DNA of 64,000 bases, from the NCBI RefSeq assembly GCF_014698995.1, contig NZ_JACWZZ010000002.1, positions 186,001 through 250,000 of the forward strand, read 5' to 3'. The DNA is from Hymenobacter duratus (GTDB lineage Bacteria; Bacteroidota; Bacteroidia; Cytophagales; Hymenobacteraceae). Under the pieces are notes generated by a model. It saw only the letters and a list, made by a program, of their open reading frames with translations, searched no databases and was not told the DNA's origin. Both the position numbers and the translations under genes were made by a program. Numbering within the stretch: the first letter of the stretch is position 1; every line of letters begins with the position of its first letter. This document shows, piece after piece, positions 41,329-50,039 of this stretch.

Positions 41329-41483
41329 GTGTTGCGTGTTGGTTGCTGATTGTTGGCAGGTTGCCCGGATATTCGTGCAAGTTTAGCGAGACTTACCCGA
41401 GAAACAGGTGTTGCTGCCTAGTAGTCCGCCTCGCAACAGCTACCACATCAACAATCATCAACCAGCAATTAGCAGCCCTCTAC

Positions 41484-41930
41484 ATGCAGCTTCTCATTCT
41501 CAACGGCCCCAACCTGAACCTGCTGGGCCGCCGCGAGCCAGGCATCTACGGCACCCGATCCTTTGACGACTACCTGCCCGAGCTGCGCGCCGCTTTTCCG
41601 GAAGTCACCATCGAGTATTTTCAGAGTAACCACGAAGGTGAGCTGCTCGACAAACTGCACGAAGTAGGCTACACCTACCACGGCATCGTGCTGAATGCTG
41701 GCGGCTACACCCACACCAGCGTGGCGCTGGCCGATGCTGTGGCCGCCATCAATACGCCCGTAATTGAGGTGCACCTGAGCAACCTGCACGCCCGCGAAGA
41801 CTTCCGCCAGCGCAGCCTGCTGGGCAAGCACTGTGTGGGCAGCATCAGCGGCTTCAAGCTGGAAAGCTACCGGCTGGCCGTGCAGTATTTCGAGAGCCTG
41901 CGCCCCCGCCGGGTTGGATTTAAGGTGTGA
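41484..41930 (+). CDS. aroQ: 3-dehydroquinate dehydratase, type II
   Basis: The 148-residue enzyme carries out the third step of the shikimate pathway. Motifs: LNGPNLNLLGRREPGIYG with the active-site Tyr at the end, FQSNHEGELLDKLHE, LNAGGYTHTSVALADA, and EVHLSNLHAREDFR with the catalytic His. The length is normal for the small dodecameric type II enzymes. The start was set at MQLLILNGP; 47 residues upstream in the open frame are not conserved. Confidence 0.95.
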   Translation: MQLLILNGPNLNLLGRREPGIYGTRSFDDYLPELRAAFPEVTIEYFQSNHEGELLDKLHEVGYTYHGIVLNAGGYTHTSVALADAVAAINTPVIEVHLSNLHAREDFRQRSLLGKHCVGSISGFKLESYRLAVQYFESLRPRRVGFKV

Positions 41931-41948
41931 TGCTGGGATGAGGTGAAT

Positions 41949-42105
41949 GGTGATGAGGTAAATGGTGACAAGTGCCAGGTGACAGGTAACAGGGTAAACA
42001 GAACGTCGTTCCGATCATGTGGCAGTTCTTTCATCAGCCCTTCACCATTTATCTATCACCTGTCACTTGTCACCCATTCACCCGCTCACCATTTACCTCA
42101 TCACC
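41949..42105. repeat. 19-bp perfect inverted repeat between aroQ and the aminotransferase
   Basis: GGTGATGAGGTAAATGGTG (41949-41967) is exactly complementary to 42087-42105, and the sequences inside the arms (CAAGTG / CACTTG, GTGACAGGT / ACCTGTCAC) continue the symmetry imperfectly. The stretch between is 119 bases. It does not look like a simple terminator and may be a small mobile or dispersed element. Confidence 0.7.
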
Positions 42106-42154
42106 CCATCCCCCTTATACTACCTTTGCAGTTCCTCTAGCCTCACCACACCCT

Positions 42155-43219
42155 ATGTATACATTCAATCCCGGCCCTTCCCAGGTGTACCCGCAGGTAC
42201 GCCAATACCTCCAGGATGCCTTCGATGAGGGCTGGCTCTCGGCACCACACCGCGGCGAGCGGTTCACGGGCCTCATGCGCCAGACCGTACAGGAGCTGAA
42301 AAATAAGCTCAATGTCCCGCAGGATTACACCGTGTTTTTCATGAACTCGGCTACCGAATGCTGGGAAGTCCTGACGCAGAGCCTCACGCCGCGCAAGAGC
42401 TTCCACCTCTACAGCGGCGCGTTCGGCGAGAAATGGTACGAGTACGCCAAGGCGCTGCGGCCGGCCTCCATCGGCTACCAGTTTGGCATCGATGAAGTGC
42501 CCGACGTGGCAGCCTTGCCCCTGCCCGACCACGAAACCGACCTTGTTTGCATCACGCAGAACGAAACCAGCAACGCCACGCAACTCCGCGACGGCTTCAT
42601 CCTGAACCTCTACAACCGTCTCGGTTCGGCGCTGCTGGCCGTTGATGCCACTTCTTCCATGGCGGGCGTGCAGCTCAAATACATCAAGGCCGATGTGTGG
42701 TACGCCTCGGTGCAGAAATGCTTTGGGCTGCCGGCTGGGCTGTCGCTCATGATTCTGTCGCCGCGGGCCGTGACGCGCCTGCGCGAAATCAACGAGCGGA
42801 GCCACTACAACTCGCTGGCCTCGCAGTACGAGAAGATGCTGAACTGGCAGACCACGCACACGCCCAATGTGTTAGGCATTTATCTGCTCTACCGGGTGCT
42901 GCAGGAACGGCCCGTTATCAAAACGGTGCACCAGCATTTGCAGGAGCGGGCTACCAAGCTCTACGACTATTTCGAGCAGGCCACGCAACTCACGCCGCTC
43001 GTCACGAACCCGGAAACCCGCTCCACAACGGTTATTGGCCTGCAAGGCGCGCCCGCCCTGATTGATGAGGTGAAGCGCCGCGCGCTGGCGCAGGGCTTGC
43101 AGCTCGGCAACGGCTACGGTAACTGGAAAGCTGGCAGTCTGCGTATTGCCAACTTTCCAGCCATTCCGGATGCCGCATTTGAGCAGTTAGTGCAGTTTTT
43201 CGCCAAGGAGTTTGCCTAA
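42155..43219 (+). CDS. Class V aminotransferase (phosphoserine aminotransferase-like)
   Basis: The 354-residue PLP enzyme begins MYTFNPGPSQVYPQVRQYL, the classical entry of SerC/AGAT-type aminotransferases. The PLP lysine is in YASVQKCFGLPAGLSL and the Asp that contacts the ring nitrogen in LLAVDATSSMAG. Candidate activities are phosphoserine:2-oxoglutarate or alanine:glyoxylate transamination. It is not next to serA here. The start at 42155 was chosen over an upstream ATG at 42017 in the same frame because homologous sequence begins at MYTFNPGPS. MarC follows after 5 bases. Confidence 0.88.
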   Translation: MYTFNPGPSQVYPQVRQYLQDAFDEGWLSAPHRGERFTGLMRQTVQELKNKLNVPQDYTVFFMNSATECWEVLTQSLTPRKSFHLYSGAFGEKWYEYAKALRPASIGYQFGIDEVPDVAALPLPDHETDLVCITQNETSNATQLRDGFILNLYNRLGSALLAVDATSSMAGVQLKYIKADVWYASVQKCFGLPAGLSLMILSPRAVTRLREINERSHYNSLASQYEKMLNWQTTHTPNVLGIYLLYRVLQERPVIKTVHQHLQERATKLYDYFEQATQLTPLVTNPETRSTTVIGLQGAPALIDEVKRRALAQGLQLGNGYGNWKAGSLRIANFPAIPDAAFEQLVQFFAKEFA

Positions 43220-43224
43220 ACCGC

Positions 43225-43785
43225 ATGTTCAGTCTCAAGGAAATATTCTCGGTTACGCTCACGCTTTTCGCCGTGATTGATATTCTGGGTTCCATCCCGA
43301 TTATCATTCAGATCCGGCAGCGCGAGGGCAAAATCAACTCCGAGAAGGCCACACTGGTTGCGGGCCTGCTGATGTTCGTGTTCCTGTTTCTGGGCCAGAG
43401 CATTCTGAGCTTATTTGGCGTCGATTTTCAGTCGTTTGCGCTGGCAGGGGCCATTATCATCTTCCTGATTGGCATGGAAATGATTCTGGGCATCGAGCTG
43501 TTCCGGCACAATCCTACCGCGGCATCGGGCTCCATTGTGCCACTGGCGTTTCCGCTCATTGTGGGGGCCGGCACCATGACCACCTTGCTTTCCCTGCGGG
43601 CCGCCTACTCGCTGCCCAACGTGCTGGTGGGCATTCTGCTGAACCTGGTGTTCGTGTACGGCGTGCTCAAAAGCAGCGCCTGGATTGAGCGGAAGTTGGG
43701 CAAAGCCGGCGAAGACATTTTGCGCCGCGTGTTCGGCGTGATTCTGCTGGCCATTGCCATCAAGCTGTTTAAATCAAATTTTTAG
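43225..43785 (+). CDS. MarC-family integral membrane protein
   Basis: The 186-residue protein has six membrane helices and the MarC pattern: LFAVIDILGSIPI in the first helix, GQSILSLFGVDFQSFALAGAI, and PLAFPLIVGAGTMTTLLSL. The family (also called UPF0056) has no firmly known substrate. It starts five bases after the aminotransferase stop and is probably co-transcribed with it. Length is slightly shorter than the E. coli protein. Confidence 0.9.
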   Translation: MFSLKEIFSVTLTLFAVIDILGSIPIIIQIRQREGKINSEKATLVAGLLMFVFLFLGQSILSLFGVDFQSFALAGAIIIFLIGMEMILGIELFRHNPTAASGSIVPLAFPLIVGAGTMTTLLSLRAAYSLPNVLVGILLNLVFVYGVLKSSAWIERKLGKAGEDILRRVFGVILLAIAIKLFKSNF

Positions 43786-43796
43786 TCTTCCAGACC

Positions 43797-43900
43797 GTCA
43801 TTCCGAGCGAAGGTGTAGCCGTAGCCGAGGAATCTCGCTAGTGTAGTACATACCATGGCAACCTCAGCACGCGAGATTCCTCGGCTGCGCTCGGAATGAC
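43797..43900. repeat. Palindromic intergenic element
   Basis: The element opens with GTCATTCCGAGCG (43797-43809) and closes with its complement ending at 43900. Inside, GCCGAGGAATCTCGC (about 43824-43838) is complementary to 43871-43885. A unique 32-base centre separates the arms. The motif of a C-G-rich palindrome with GAGGAATCTCGC resembles repeats I know as frequent in Hymenobacter and related genomes, so it is probably a dispersed REP/MITE-like unit that also ends the marC transcript. Confidence 0.8.
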
Positions 43901-43921
43901 GTCCTTTTTCAACCGTTTCCC

Positions 43922-44389
43922 TTGATTTACCTGTTCACCGACGGTTCTTCCCGCGGCAACCCCGGCCCCGGCGGCTACGGCGCTATCCTGCGCTTTGGGC
44001 AGCACGAAAAGGAGCTGACCGAAGGCTTCCGCCTCACCACCAACAACCGCATGGAGTTGCTGGCCATCATCGTGGGCCTAGAAGCCATCAACCGCCCCGA
44101 GCTACCCATCACCGTCGTCACGGACTCGAAGTACGTGGTGGATTCGGTAGAGAAGAAGTGGGTGTTTGGCTGGGAAAAGAAGACCGATTTCGGCAAGAAA
44201 GCCAACGAAGACCTCTGGCGGCGCTTCCTGAAAGTGTACCGCCGGCGCACTGTGCACTTCAAATGGGTGCGCGGCCACAACGGCCACCCCGAAAACGAGC
44301 GGTGCGACCAGCTGGCCGTGCGCAGCGCCACTGGCACCAAGCTGCTGGTGGACGAAGGCTACGAATTGATTGAGGCGCGGCGGGGGTAA
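43922..44389 (+). CDS. rnhA: Ribonuclease HI
   Basis: The 155-residue enzyme cleaves RNA in RNA-DNA hybrids. All four acidic residues are seen: Asp in YLFTDGSSRGNPGPGG, Glu in NNRMELLAIIVGLEAI, Asp in VVTDSKYVVDSV and Asp in ENERCDQLAV, plus the basic handle WEKKTDFGKKANEDLWRRF and VRGHNGHPENE. No ATG lies in a sensible place, so translation most likely begins at the TTG at 43922. The 3' end contains the rnpB promoter. Confidence 0.93.
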   Translation: MIYLFTDGSSRGNPGPGGYGAILRFGQHEKELTEGFRLTTNNRMELLAIIVGLEAINRPELPITVVTDSKYVVDSVEKKWVFGWEKKTDFGKKANEDLWRRFLKVYRRRTVHFKWVRGHNGHPENERCDQLAVRSATGTKLLVDEGYELIEARRG

Positions 44390-44402
44390 ATGCCTACCTT
44401 TG
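44370..44402 (+). promoter_or_regulatory. rnpB promoter inside the end of rnhA
   Basis: TTG at 44370-44372 followed after 22 bases by TACCTTTG at 44395-44402 matches the Bacteroidota consensus. The predicted start, about 7 bases downstream, coincides with the 5' end of RNase P RNA. Confidence 0.75.
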
Positions 44403-44408
44403 CCTCAG

Positions 44409-44811
44409 TGATGAGTCGCTCCACCGCGGCGCCTGTGTCAAAAGCAGGCGACGAGGAAAGTCCGGGCAACACAGAGCACCCTGCTTCCTAACGGGAAGGA
44501 CCGGGAAGTATAATGCAACCCGGGACAGCCAGTGCCACAGAAAATACCGCCTACGTTGCCCTCGGGCAGCCGGTAAGGGTGAAAAGGTGCGGTAAGAGCG
44601 CACCAGCGGCTGGGTGACCAGTCCGGCTGGGTAAACCTCAGGGGTTGAAAGACCAAATAAGCTGGCACGCGCCCTGCGAGGGCGCACCGGGCGGCTCGTC
44701 CGGGGCCAGCGGGTAGGTTGATGGAGCCTTTCCGCGAGGACTGGCCTAGATAAATGGTGGAGGCGCGGCCTTTCGGGGCAGCGTACAAAACCCGGCTTAC
44801 AGACTCATCAT
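44409..44811 (+). ncRNA. rnpB: RNase P RNA, class A
   Basis: The roughly 400-base RNA is the catalytic part of RNase P, which trims tRNA 5' ends. Ends GATGAGTC (44410-44417) and GACTCATC (44802-44809) form helix P1. The universal core is present: GAGGAAAGTCCGGGC near the 5' side, ACAGAAAATACCGCC, GGTAAGGGTGAAAAGGTGCG, GAGCGCACCAGC, TAGATAAATGGTGG-like sequence near the 3' side, and ACAAAACCCGGCTTACAGAC. The length and helix order fit the ancestral type A. A matching promoter lies just upstream in rnhA. Confidence 0.96.
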
Positions 44812-44901
44812 TACGGCTTACGGCCGCCGCAACGTTGCTTGCGGCGGCCGTTTTCGTTTCTGCGTAGTGTTACTTCGCGCATCCAATTGTCTCTACTGTC
44901 T

Positions 44902-47535
44902 ATGCCTCTTTATTCTCTTTGCCGGCTCGCAGCTACGTTGTGCCAGCAGCGTACGGCCCTCTGCTTTCTGGCCTTTTTCCTGCTAATCAGCATTTCAACG
45001 CAGGCTCAGTCCCCGCCGCCAGCCAAAGCCGATGTGTATATAGATGGCAAAGGCGTGATGCGCTGGCAGGGCAGCAAGCAGGAAGTAGCGCTGTTTGGCG
45101 TGAACTATACGGCTCCATTCGCCCACTCATACCGCTCTATTAAAAAGCTGGGCATGAAGCCCGAGCAGGCCATTGAGCAGGATGTGTACCACCTTTCCCG
45201 GCTGGGCATAGATGCTTTCCGGGTCCACGTGTGGGACGTAGAAATTACGGACACGCTGGGCAATGTGCTCGAGAATGAACACCTGCGCCTGCTCGACTAC
45301 CTGATTCAGCAGCTCAAGCAGCGCCGCATCAAAATCATCCTGACCCCAATTGCCTACTGGGGCAATGGCTACCCGGAAAAGGACACCGCGCAAACCGGCT
45401 TCTCCAGCATTTATCCCAAGGGACGCGCCTACAACAATCCGCGCGCCATCAAGGCGCAGGAAAACTACTTGGCGCAGTTCCTCAACCACCACAACCCCTA
45501 CACCGGCCAGCTCAACCGCGAAGACCCCGACATCATTGCCTACGAAGTCTGCAATGAGCCCCATTACCGGCAGCCCGAAGCGGAGGTAAGCACCTTCGTG
45601 CAGCGTATGGTACAGGCCATGCGGGCTACTGGCTACAAGAAGCCCATCTTCTACAACATTGCCGAAAGCCCGGCAGTAGCTAATGCCATCCTGAATAGCT
45701 CCGTGCAGGGCTTCACGTTTCAGTGGTACCCTTCAGCGCTGGTGGGGGGCCATACGCTGCGCGGCAACCTGCTGCCGCTGGTAGACAGCTACCCGATTCC
45801 GTACGCCAAAGACCCGCGTTTCAGCAGCAAGCCCCGCATGGTGTATGAGTTCGAGTCGGCGGATATTCTGCAGCCGGTGGCGTACCCGATGATGGCGCGC
45901 AGCTTCCGGAGTGCCGGCTTCCAGTGGGCTACCCAGTTTGCCTACGACCCGCTGGCCATAGCCTTTGCCAACACCGAATACCAGACCCACTACCTCAACC
46001 TAGCCTACACGCCCGCCAAGGCCCTGAGCCTGCTGATTGCGGGGAAAGTATTCCGGCAGGTAAAACTCGGTCAGCAGTTTGCCACCTATCCTGCCGACTC
46101 GATTTTCAATGATTTCCGAATCAGCTACCGCGCCGGCGTGAGCGAGCTGAACACGCCGGAAGAATTTTACTACACCAGCAGCACCACCACGCAGCCGCGC
46201 AAACCTGCTGCTCTGCGCCGTCTCGCGGGCACCGGTTCGTCGCCGGCAGTACGCTACGAAGGCACCGGCGCCTACTTCCTCGACCGGCTGGCTACGGGCG
46301 TGTGGCGGCTGGAGGTGATGCCCGATGCCATTGCGGTTCGTGACCCGTTTGCCCCTACTTCGCTCCGTCAGGCTGTTACGCGCATCGTCTGGAACACCCA
46401 ACCGATGCAATTGACGTTGCCGGGCCTAGGTTCTGATTTCGCAGTGCGCGGTTTGAACGCTGGCAATTCGTTTCAAGCACAAGCCACCAGCAGCACCGTG
46501 CGACTGCAGCCAGGCGTGTACCTGGTGTCGGCGCGCGGCAAGTCTACGGCAGCCTTCACGGCTGAAACCATGCTGGGCGCTATAAAGCTAGGCGAGTTCG
46601 TGGCGCCGCCAGCCACGGTCCTTCCCACACAGGTCATGCACACGGCCCCTACCCAGTTCGCCGCCGGGCAGCCCGCTGTGCTGCAAGCCACCATAGCCGG
46701 TGCCACCGCTACCGATTCGGTGCTGCTCGTGGCCCAGCACTACTACGGGCGCACCCGCACCCTGCCGATGCGCCGCCTTACGCTTACTTCCGCCGAAGCC
46801 ACCGTGCCCGCCGACCTGCTGTATCCGGGCCTGCTCCGCTACTGGATTGTGGTGAAGCGCAACAACATTTCCACCACTTTCCCCGGCGGTTTTACAGGCA
46901 GTCCGCTCGATTGGGATTATGCTCCACAGGAGCACTACGAGGCCTCAATTGTAGCTCCCGGTTCCGCTCTGCCGCTCTACGTGGCGGCGCTTGATCAGCA
47001 ACGCACCGAAACCGGCGGCATCAACGGGGGCGGCTGGGCCGACTACGTGACGAGCAGCAACGGTCAGTTGGCATTGCGTCTGCTGCAGAGCCCGCCGCCG
47101 GCCAGCCCCATTCCCTTTTCCGACCCAACCGCACCGGTGGCCTTCCTGCGCGCCTACTTCGGCGACCGGCTGGCTACGCGGGCCGCCGATGCCGCCAATT
47201 TCCGGGAACTAGTGATACGCGGCCGCCGCGGTGCCGGCGCTGGTACTGTGCGCCTGGTTCTCACCACCCGCGACGCGGCGGCCTACGTAGCCGATGTGGA
47301 TCTTCCGGCTGAAATGCAGGAAGTGCGGGTTCCTTTGACGGCTTTCCGCCCGGGTGCTCAACTGCTGCTGCCACGCCCCTACCCTAGCTTCCTGCCCCTC
47401 TCCTTCCAGGCTAATGGTCCGGTGGCGCTGCCACTGGCACAGGCTGAAGTGCTGCAAGTGCTCCTCGGGCCTGCGGCCCAGTCAGCGGCTGATGCCCGCC
47501 CCTTCCTCGACCTTGAATCCATCTACTTGCGCTAA
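44902..47535 (+). CDS. Secreted GH5-like glycoside hydrolase
   Basis: The 877-residue protein has a signal peptide ending near Gln36 (FFLLISISTQAQ) and a (beta/alpha)8 catalytic domain at about 45-420. The acid/base is the Glu of EVCNEPH (about 219) and a likely nucleophile is the first Glu of YEFES (about 316), giving a clan-A arrangement like GH5 or related mannanase/cellulase families. Residues 420-877 contain beta-sandwich domains with low-complexity Ser/Thr/Ala stretches, probably for substrate binding. The GH2-type lipoprotein gene starts two bases after the stop, so the two enzymes probably act on the same glycan. ATG at 44902 gives the best signal peptide; an in-frame ATG is at 44839. 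Confidence 0.85.
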   Translation: MPLYSLCRLAATLCQQRTALCFLAFFLLISISTQAQSPPPAKADVYIDGKGVMRWQGSKQEVALFGVNYTAPFAHSYRSIKKLGMKPEQAIEQDVYHLSRLGIDAFRVHVWDVEITDTLGNVLENEHLRLLDYLIQQLKQRRIKIILTPIAYWGNGYPEKDTAQTGFSSIYPKGRAYNNPRAIKAQENYLAQFLNHHNPYTGQLNREDPDIIAYEVCNEPHYRQPEAEVSTFVQRMVQAMRATGYKKPIFYNIAESPAVANAILNSSVQGFTFQWYPSALVGGHTLRGNLLPLVDSYPIPYAKDPRFSSKPRMVYEFESADILQPVAYPMMARSFRSAGFQWATQFAYDPLAIAFANTEYQTHYLNLAYTPAKALSLLIAGKVFRQVKLGQQFATYPADSIFNDFRISYRAGVSELNTPEEFYYTSSTTTQPRKPAALRRLAGTGSSPAVRYEGTGAYFLDRLATGVWRLEVMPDAIAVRDPFAPTSLRQAVTRIVWNTQPMQLTLPGLGSDFAVRGLNAGNSFQAQATSSTVRLQPGVYLVSARGKSTAAFTAETMLGAIKLGEFVAPPATVLPTQVMHTAPTQFAAGQPAVLQATIAGATATDSVLLVAQHYYGRTRTLPMRRLTLTSAEATVPADLLYPGLLRYWIVVKRNNISTTFPGGFTGSPLDWDYAPQEHYEASIVAPGSALPLYVAALDQQRTETGGINGGGWADYVTSSNGQLALRLLQSPPPASPIPFSDPTAPVAFLRAYFGDRLATRAADAANFRELVIRGRRGAGAGTVRLVLTTRDAAAYVADVDLPAEMQEVRVPLTAFRPGAQLLLPRPYPSFLPLSFQANGPVALPLAQAEVLQVLLGPAAQSAADARPFLDLESIYLR

Positions 47536-47537
47536 CG

Positions 47538-49952
47538 ATGCTGCTTCGCAACTTTCTCCCACATAGTCTGGCACTAGTAGCCTGGCTGGCTCTGGCAGCC
47601 TGCACACGCTCCGGCAGTTCCTCTCAGCCCAGTGAAACCGCGCTGCCTGCTAGTTTCAACACGGACTGGGAATTTGTGCGGGATATGGATACCGTAGTCG
47701 GGCCGGCCTTCTTTGTTCGCGAAGACAAGGTTCGTCCTTGGGCGGGCGTATTGTTGCCGCACACGCCGCGCCTAGAGGCAGTAGTTACCAAGGAGCGGCA
47801 GTGGCAGGGCACCTGTTTTTACCGCCGGTTTTTCCGGGTTTCGGCCGCCGACACCAGCCGCCGTGTGGCAGTCCGCTTCGAGGGAGCTATGCACGAGGCC
47901 GATGTGTACCTGAACGGCCAGCGTCTTGCTCGCCACCAAGGCGGCTACCTGCCCTTTACCGTAGATCTGACGCCTTATCTGAAAGCCAATGCGGAGAACT
48001 GCCTGCTGGTGAAGCTCAACAACCAAGACAACCAGGCTATTCCGCCCGGCAAGCCTCTCAAAGACCTTGATTTCAACTACTACGGTGGTCTTTACCGGCC
48101 CGTGCAGCTAGTTGTGCAGGAGCGGCTGCGCATCACGGACGCTGTGGAAGCTGCCCGCCCGGCAGGCGGCGGCATTATGCTGCACTACGAGAATGTGAGT
48201 GAGCAGCAGGCTACCCTGCATGTTCAGACGGAGGTCCGGAATGATTACCGCGACGCCCGCATTTCCAAGGTGCAGACTGTGGTGCTGGATGCGCAGGGCA
48301 AGGAAGTAGCACGTACCCTCACTGATGCGCCGTTGCTCACGCCGGGCGCGGCTACATCGGCAAGGCAAATTCTGCCGCTGGCGCAGCCCAAGCTGTGGTC
48401 AGCAGACCGCCCTTACCTCTACCAGGTAGTGGTGAGTGTGCTGAACGACAAAGGCCAGCGGGTGGATCAGCAGCGGATTTCTACCGGCGTCCGCACCATT
48501 CGGTTTACGCCGGATGGCTTCTACCTGAATGGCCAGAAAACCCGACTTCGGGGTACCAACCGGCATCAGGAATACCCCTACTTGGGCTATGCACTGTCTG
48601 ATGAAATGCAGTACCGAGACGCCTGGAAAATCAAGGAGGCCGGCTTCAACTTTGTGCGCTGCTCCCACTATCCGCCTTCGCCGGCCTTCCTGCAAGCCTG
48701 CGACGAACTGGGGCTACTGGTGATGAACTCGATTCCGGGCTGGCAGTTTTTCGGCGACGCGGCGTTCCAACTCAACAGCCTGCAGAACGTGCGCGACATG
48801 GTGCGCCGCGACCGAAACCACCCCAGCATCGTGCTCTGGGAAGCGGCCCTCAACGAAACCGATATGAGCAAGTCGTTCATGGACCAGGCTCACCAAGCGG
48901 TGCACGAGGAGCTACCCTGGCCTACCGATGTATATACCTGCGGCTGGCTGGACTATGCTTACGACGTGTTTATTCCGGCCCGCCAGCACGCCGAAGCCCC
49001 CGACTACTGGCACAAGTACAACAAGCAGAAGCCCATCCTGCTCTGCGAGTACGGCGACTGGGAATACTACGCTCAGAACGCCGGTTTCAACCAAACAGCC
49101 TATGCCGGCCTGCAAGCCTCGGAACGCACGTCGCGGCAGCTGCGGGGCCAGGGCGAGCAGGCGCTGGCGCAGCAGGCCCTCAACTTTCAGGAAGCTCACA
49201 ACGACAACTTCATCGGCCCGGCCCTCGGCGACGCCAACTGGCTGCAGTTCGATTATAAGCGCGGCTACGACCCGGACATCGAATCCTCGGGCATCATGGA
49301 TATCTACCGGCTGCCCAAATTCGTGTTCTACTTCTACCAGAGCCAGTATGGCCCCGTGCCCGACGCCTTGGGTTTCGGTAAGCCGATGGTGTTCCTTGCC
49401 AGCTACGCCCAGGCCAGCAGCGCGCCCCGGCAGGTGCGCGTATACAGCAACTGCAGCGAGGTGGAGCTGCAGTTGGATGGCCGCACACTGGCCCGCCAAC
49501 GCCCCGACCAGGACCGATATTCCAGCCAGCTGGCGCACCCTTCTTTCACCTTCGTGGTGCCGGCATTTGCCACCGGCACGCTGCGGGCAGTAGCCTACCA
49601 GAACGGGAAGCCGGCCGCCGAGCACATTCGCCGTACGCCGGGCGCGGCGCACCATGTGCAGCTTTCCTTCGACAAGAGCGGCCGCGACCTAGCAGCCGGC
49701 CGCCAGGACGCCGTGTTTGTGTATGCTACCGTAGTAGATGCCCAAAACACGCCCGTCCCGACGGCCACCACGCCTATCCGTTTTGCCGTGGCGGGTGATG
49801 CAGAGCTGCTCAGCGACAACCCGGTAGCGGCCGAGGCCGGCGTTGCCACGGCGCTGCTGCGGGCGGGCCGGATGGCTGGTGCGCTACGTATTACGGCTAC
49901 CGCTGAAGGTCTGCCAGCAGCTACACTGGAGCTAGTGAGCGTAAAACCCTGA
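47538..49952 (+). CDS. GH2-family glycoside hydrolase lipoprotein
   Basis: The 804-residue protein has a lipobox WLALAAC with lipidated Cys22, so it is membrane-anchored. Then come the GH2 sugar-binding domain (about 55-190, FYRRFFRV and HEADVYLNGQ), an immunoglobulin-like domain, and the TIM barrel (about 310-590) with the acid Glu in ALNETDMS (about 440) and a nucleophile in LLCEYGDWE (about 504). C-terminal Ig-like domains include a DUF4982-like region (VRVYSNCSEVELQLDG). Family members cleave terminal beta-galactosides, mannosides or glucuronides. It is coupled to the upstream GH5-like gene. The sugar specificity cannot be read by eye. Confidence 0.9.
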   Translation: MLLRNFLPHSLALVAWLALAACTRSGSSSQPSETALPASFNTDWEFVRDMDTVVGPAFFVREDKVRPWAGVLLPHTPRLEAVVTKERQWQGTCFYRRFFRVSAADTSRRVAVRFEGAMHEADVYLNGQRLARHQGGYLPFTVDLTPYLKANAENCLLVKLNNQDNQAIPPGKPLKDLDFNYYGGLYRPVQLVVQERLRITDAVEAARPAGGGIMLHYENVSEQQATLHVQTEVRNDYRDARISKVQTVVLDAQGKEVARTLTDAPLLTPGAATSARQILPLAQPKLWSADRPYLYQVVVSVLNDKGQRVDQQRISTGVRTIRFTPDGFYLNGQKTRLRGTNRHQEYPYLGYALSDEMQYRDAWKIKEAGFNFVRCSHYPPSPAFLQACDELGLLVMNSIPGWQFFGDAAFQLNSLQNVRDMVRRDRNHPSIVLWEAALNETDMSKSFMDQAHQAVHEELPWPTDVYTCGWLDYAYDVFIPARQHAEAPDYWHKYNKQKPILLCEYGDWEYYAQNAGFNQTAYAGLQASERTSRQLRGQGEQALAQQALNFQEAHNDNFIGPALGDANWLQFDYKRGYDPDIESSGIMDIYRLPKFVFYFYQSQYGPVPDALGFGKPMVFLASYAQASSAPRQVRVYSNCSEVELQLDGRTLARQRPDQDRYSSQLAHPSFTFVVPAFATGTLRAVAYQNGKPAAEHIRRTPGAAHHVQLSFDKSGRDLAAGRQDAVFVYATVVDAQNTPVPTATTPIRFAVAGDAELLSDNPVAAEAGVATALLRAGRMAGALRITATAEGLPAATLELVSVKP

Positions 49953-50039
49953 CACAGGCAGAGACTCCGGGAGCAGCTACATCGTTTGCACGGAGGTTTT
50001 CGTTACTTTGACTTTTCCCATTTCCTCTTACTTCAGCCC

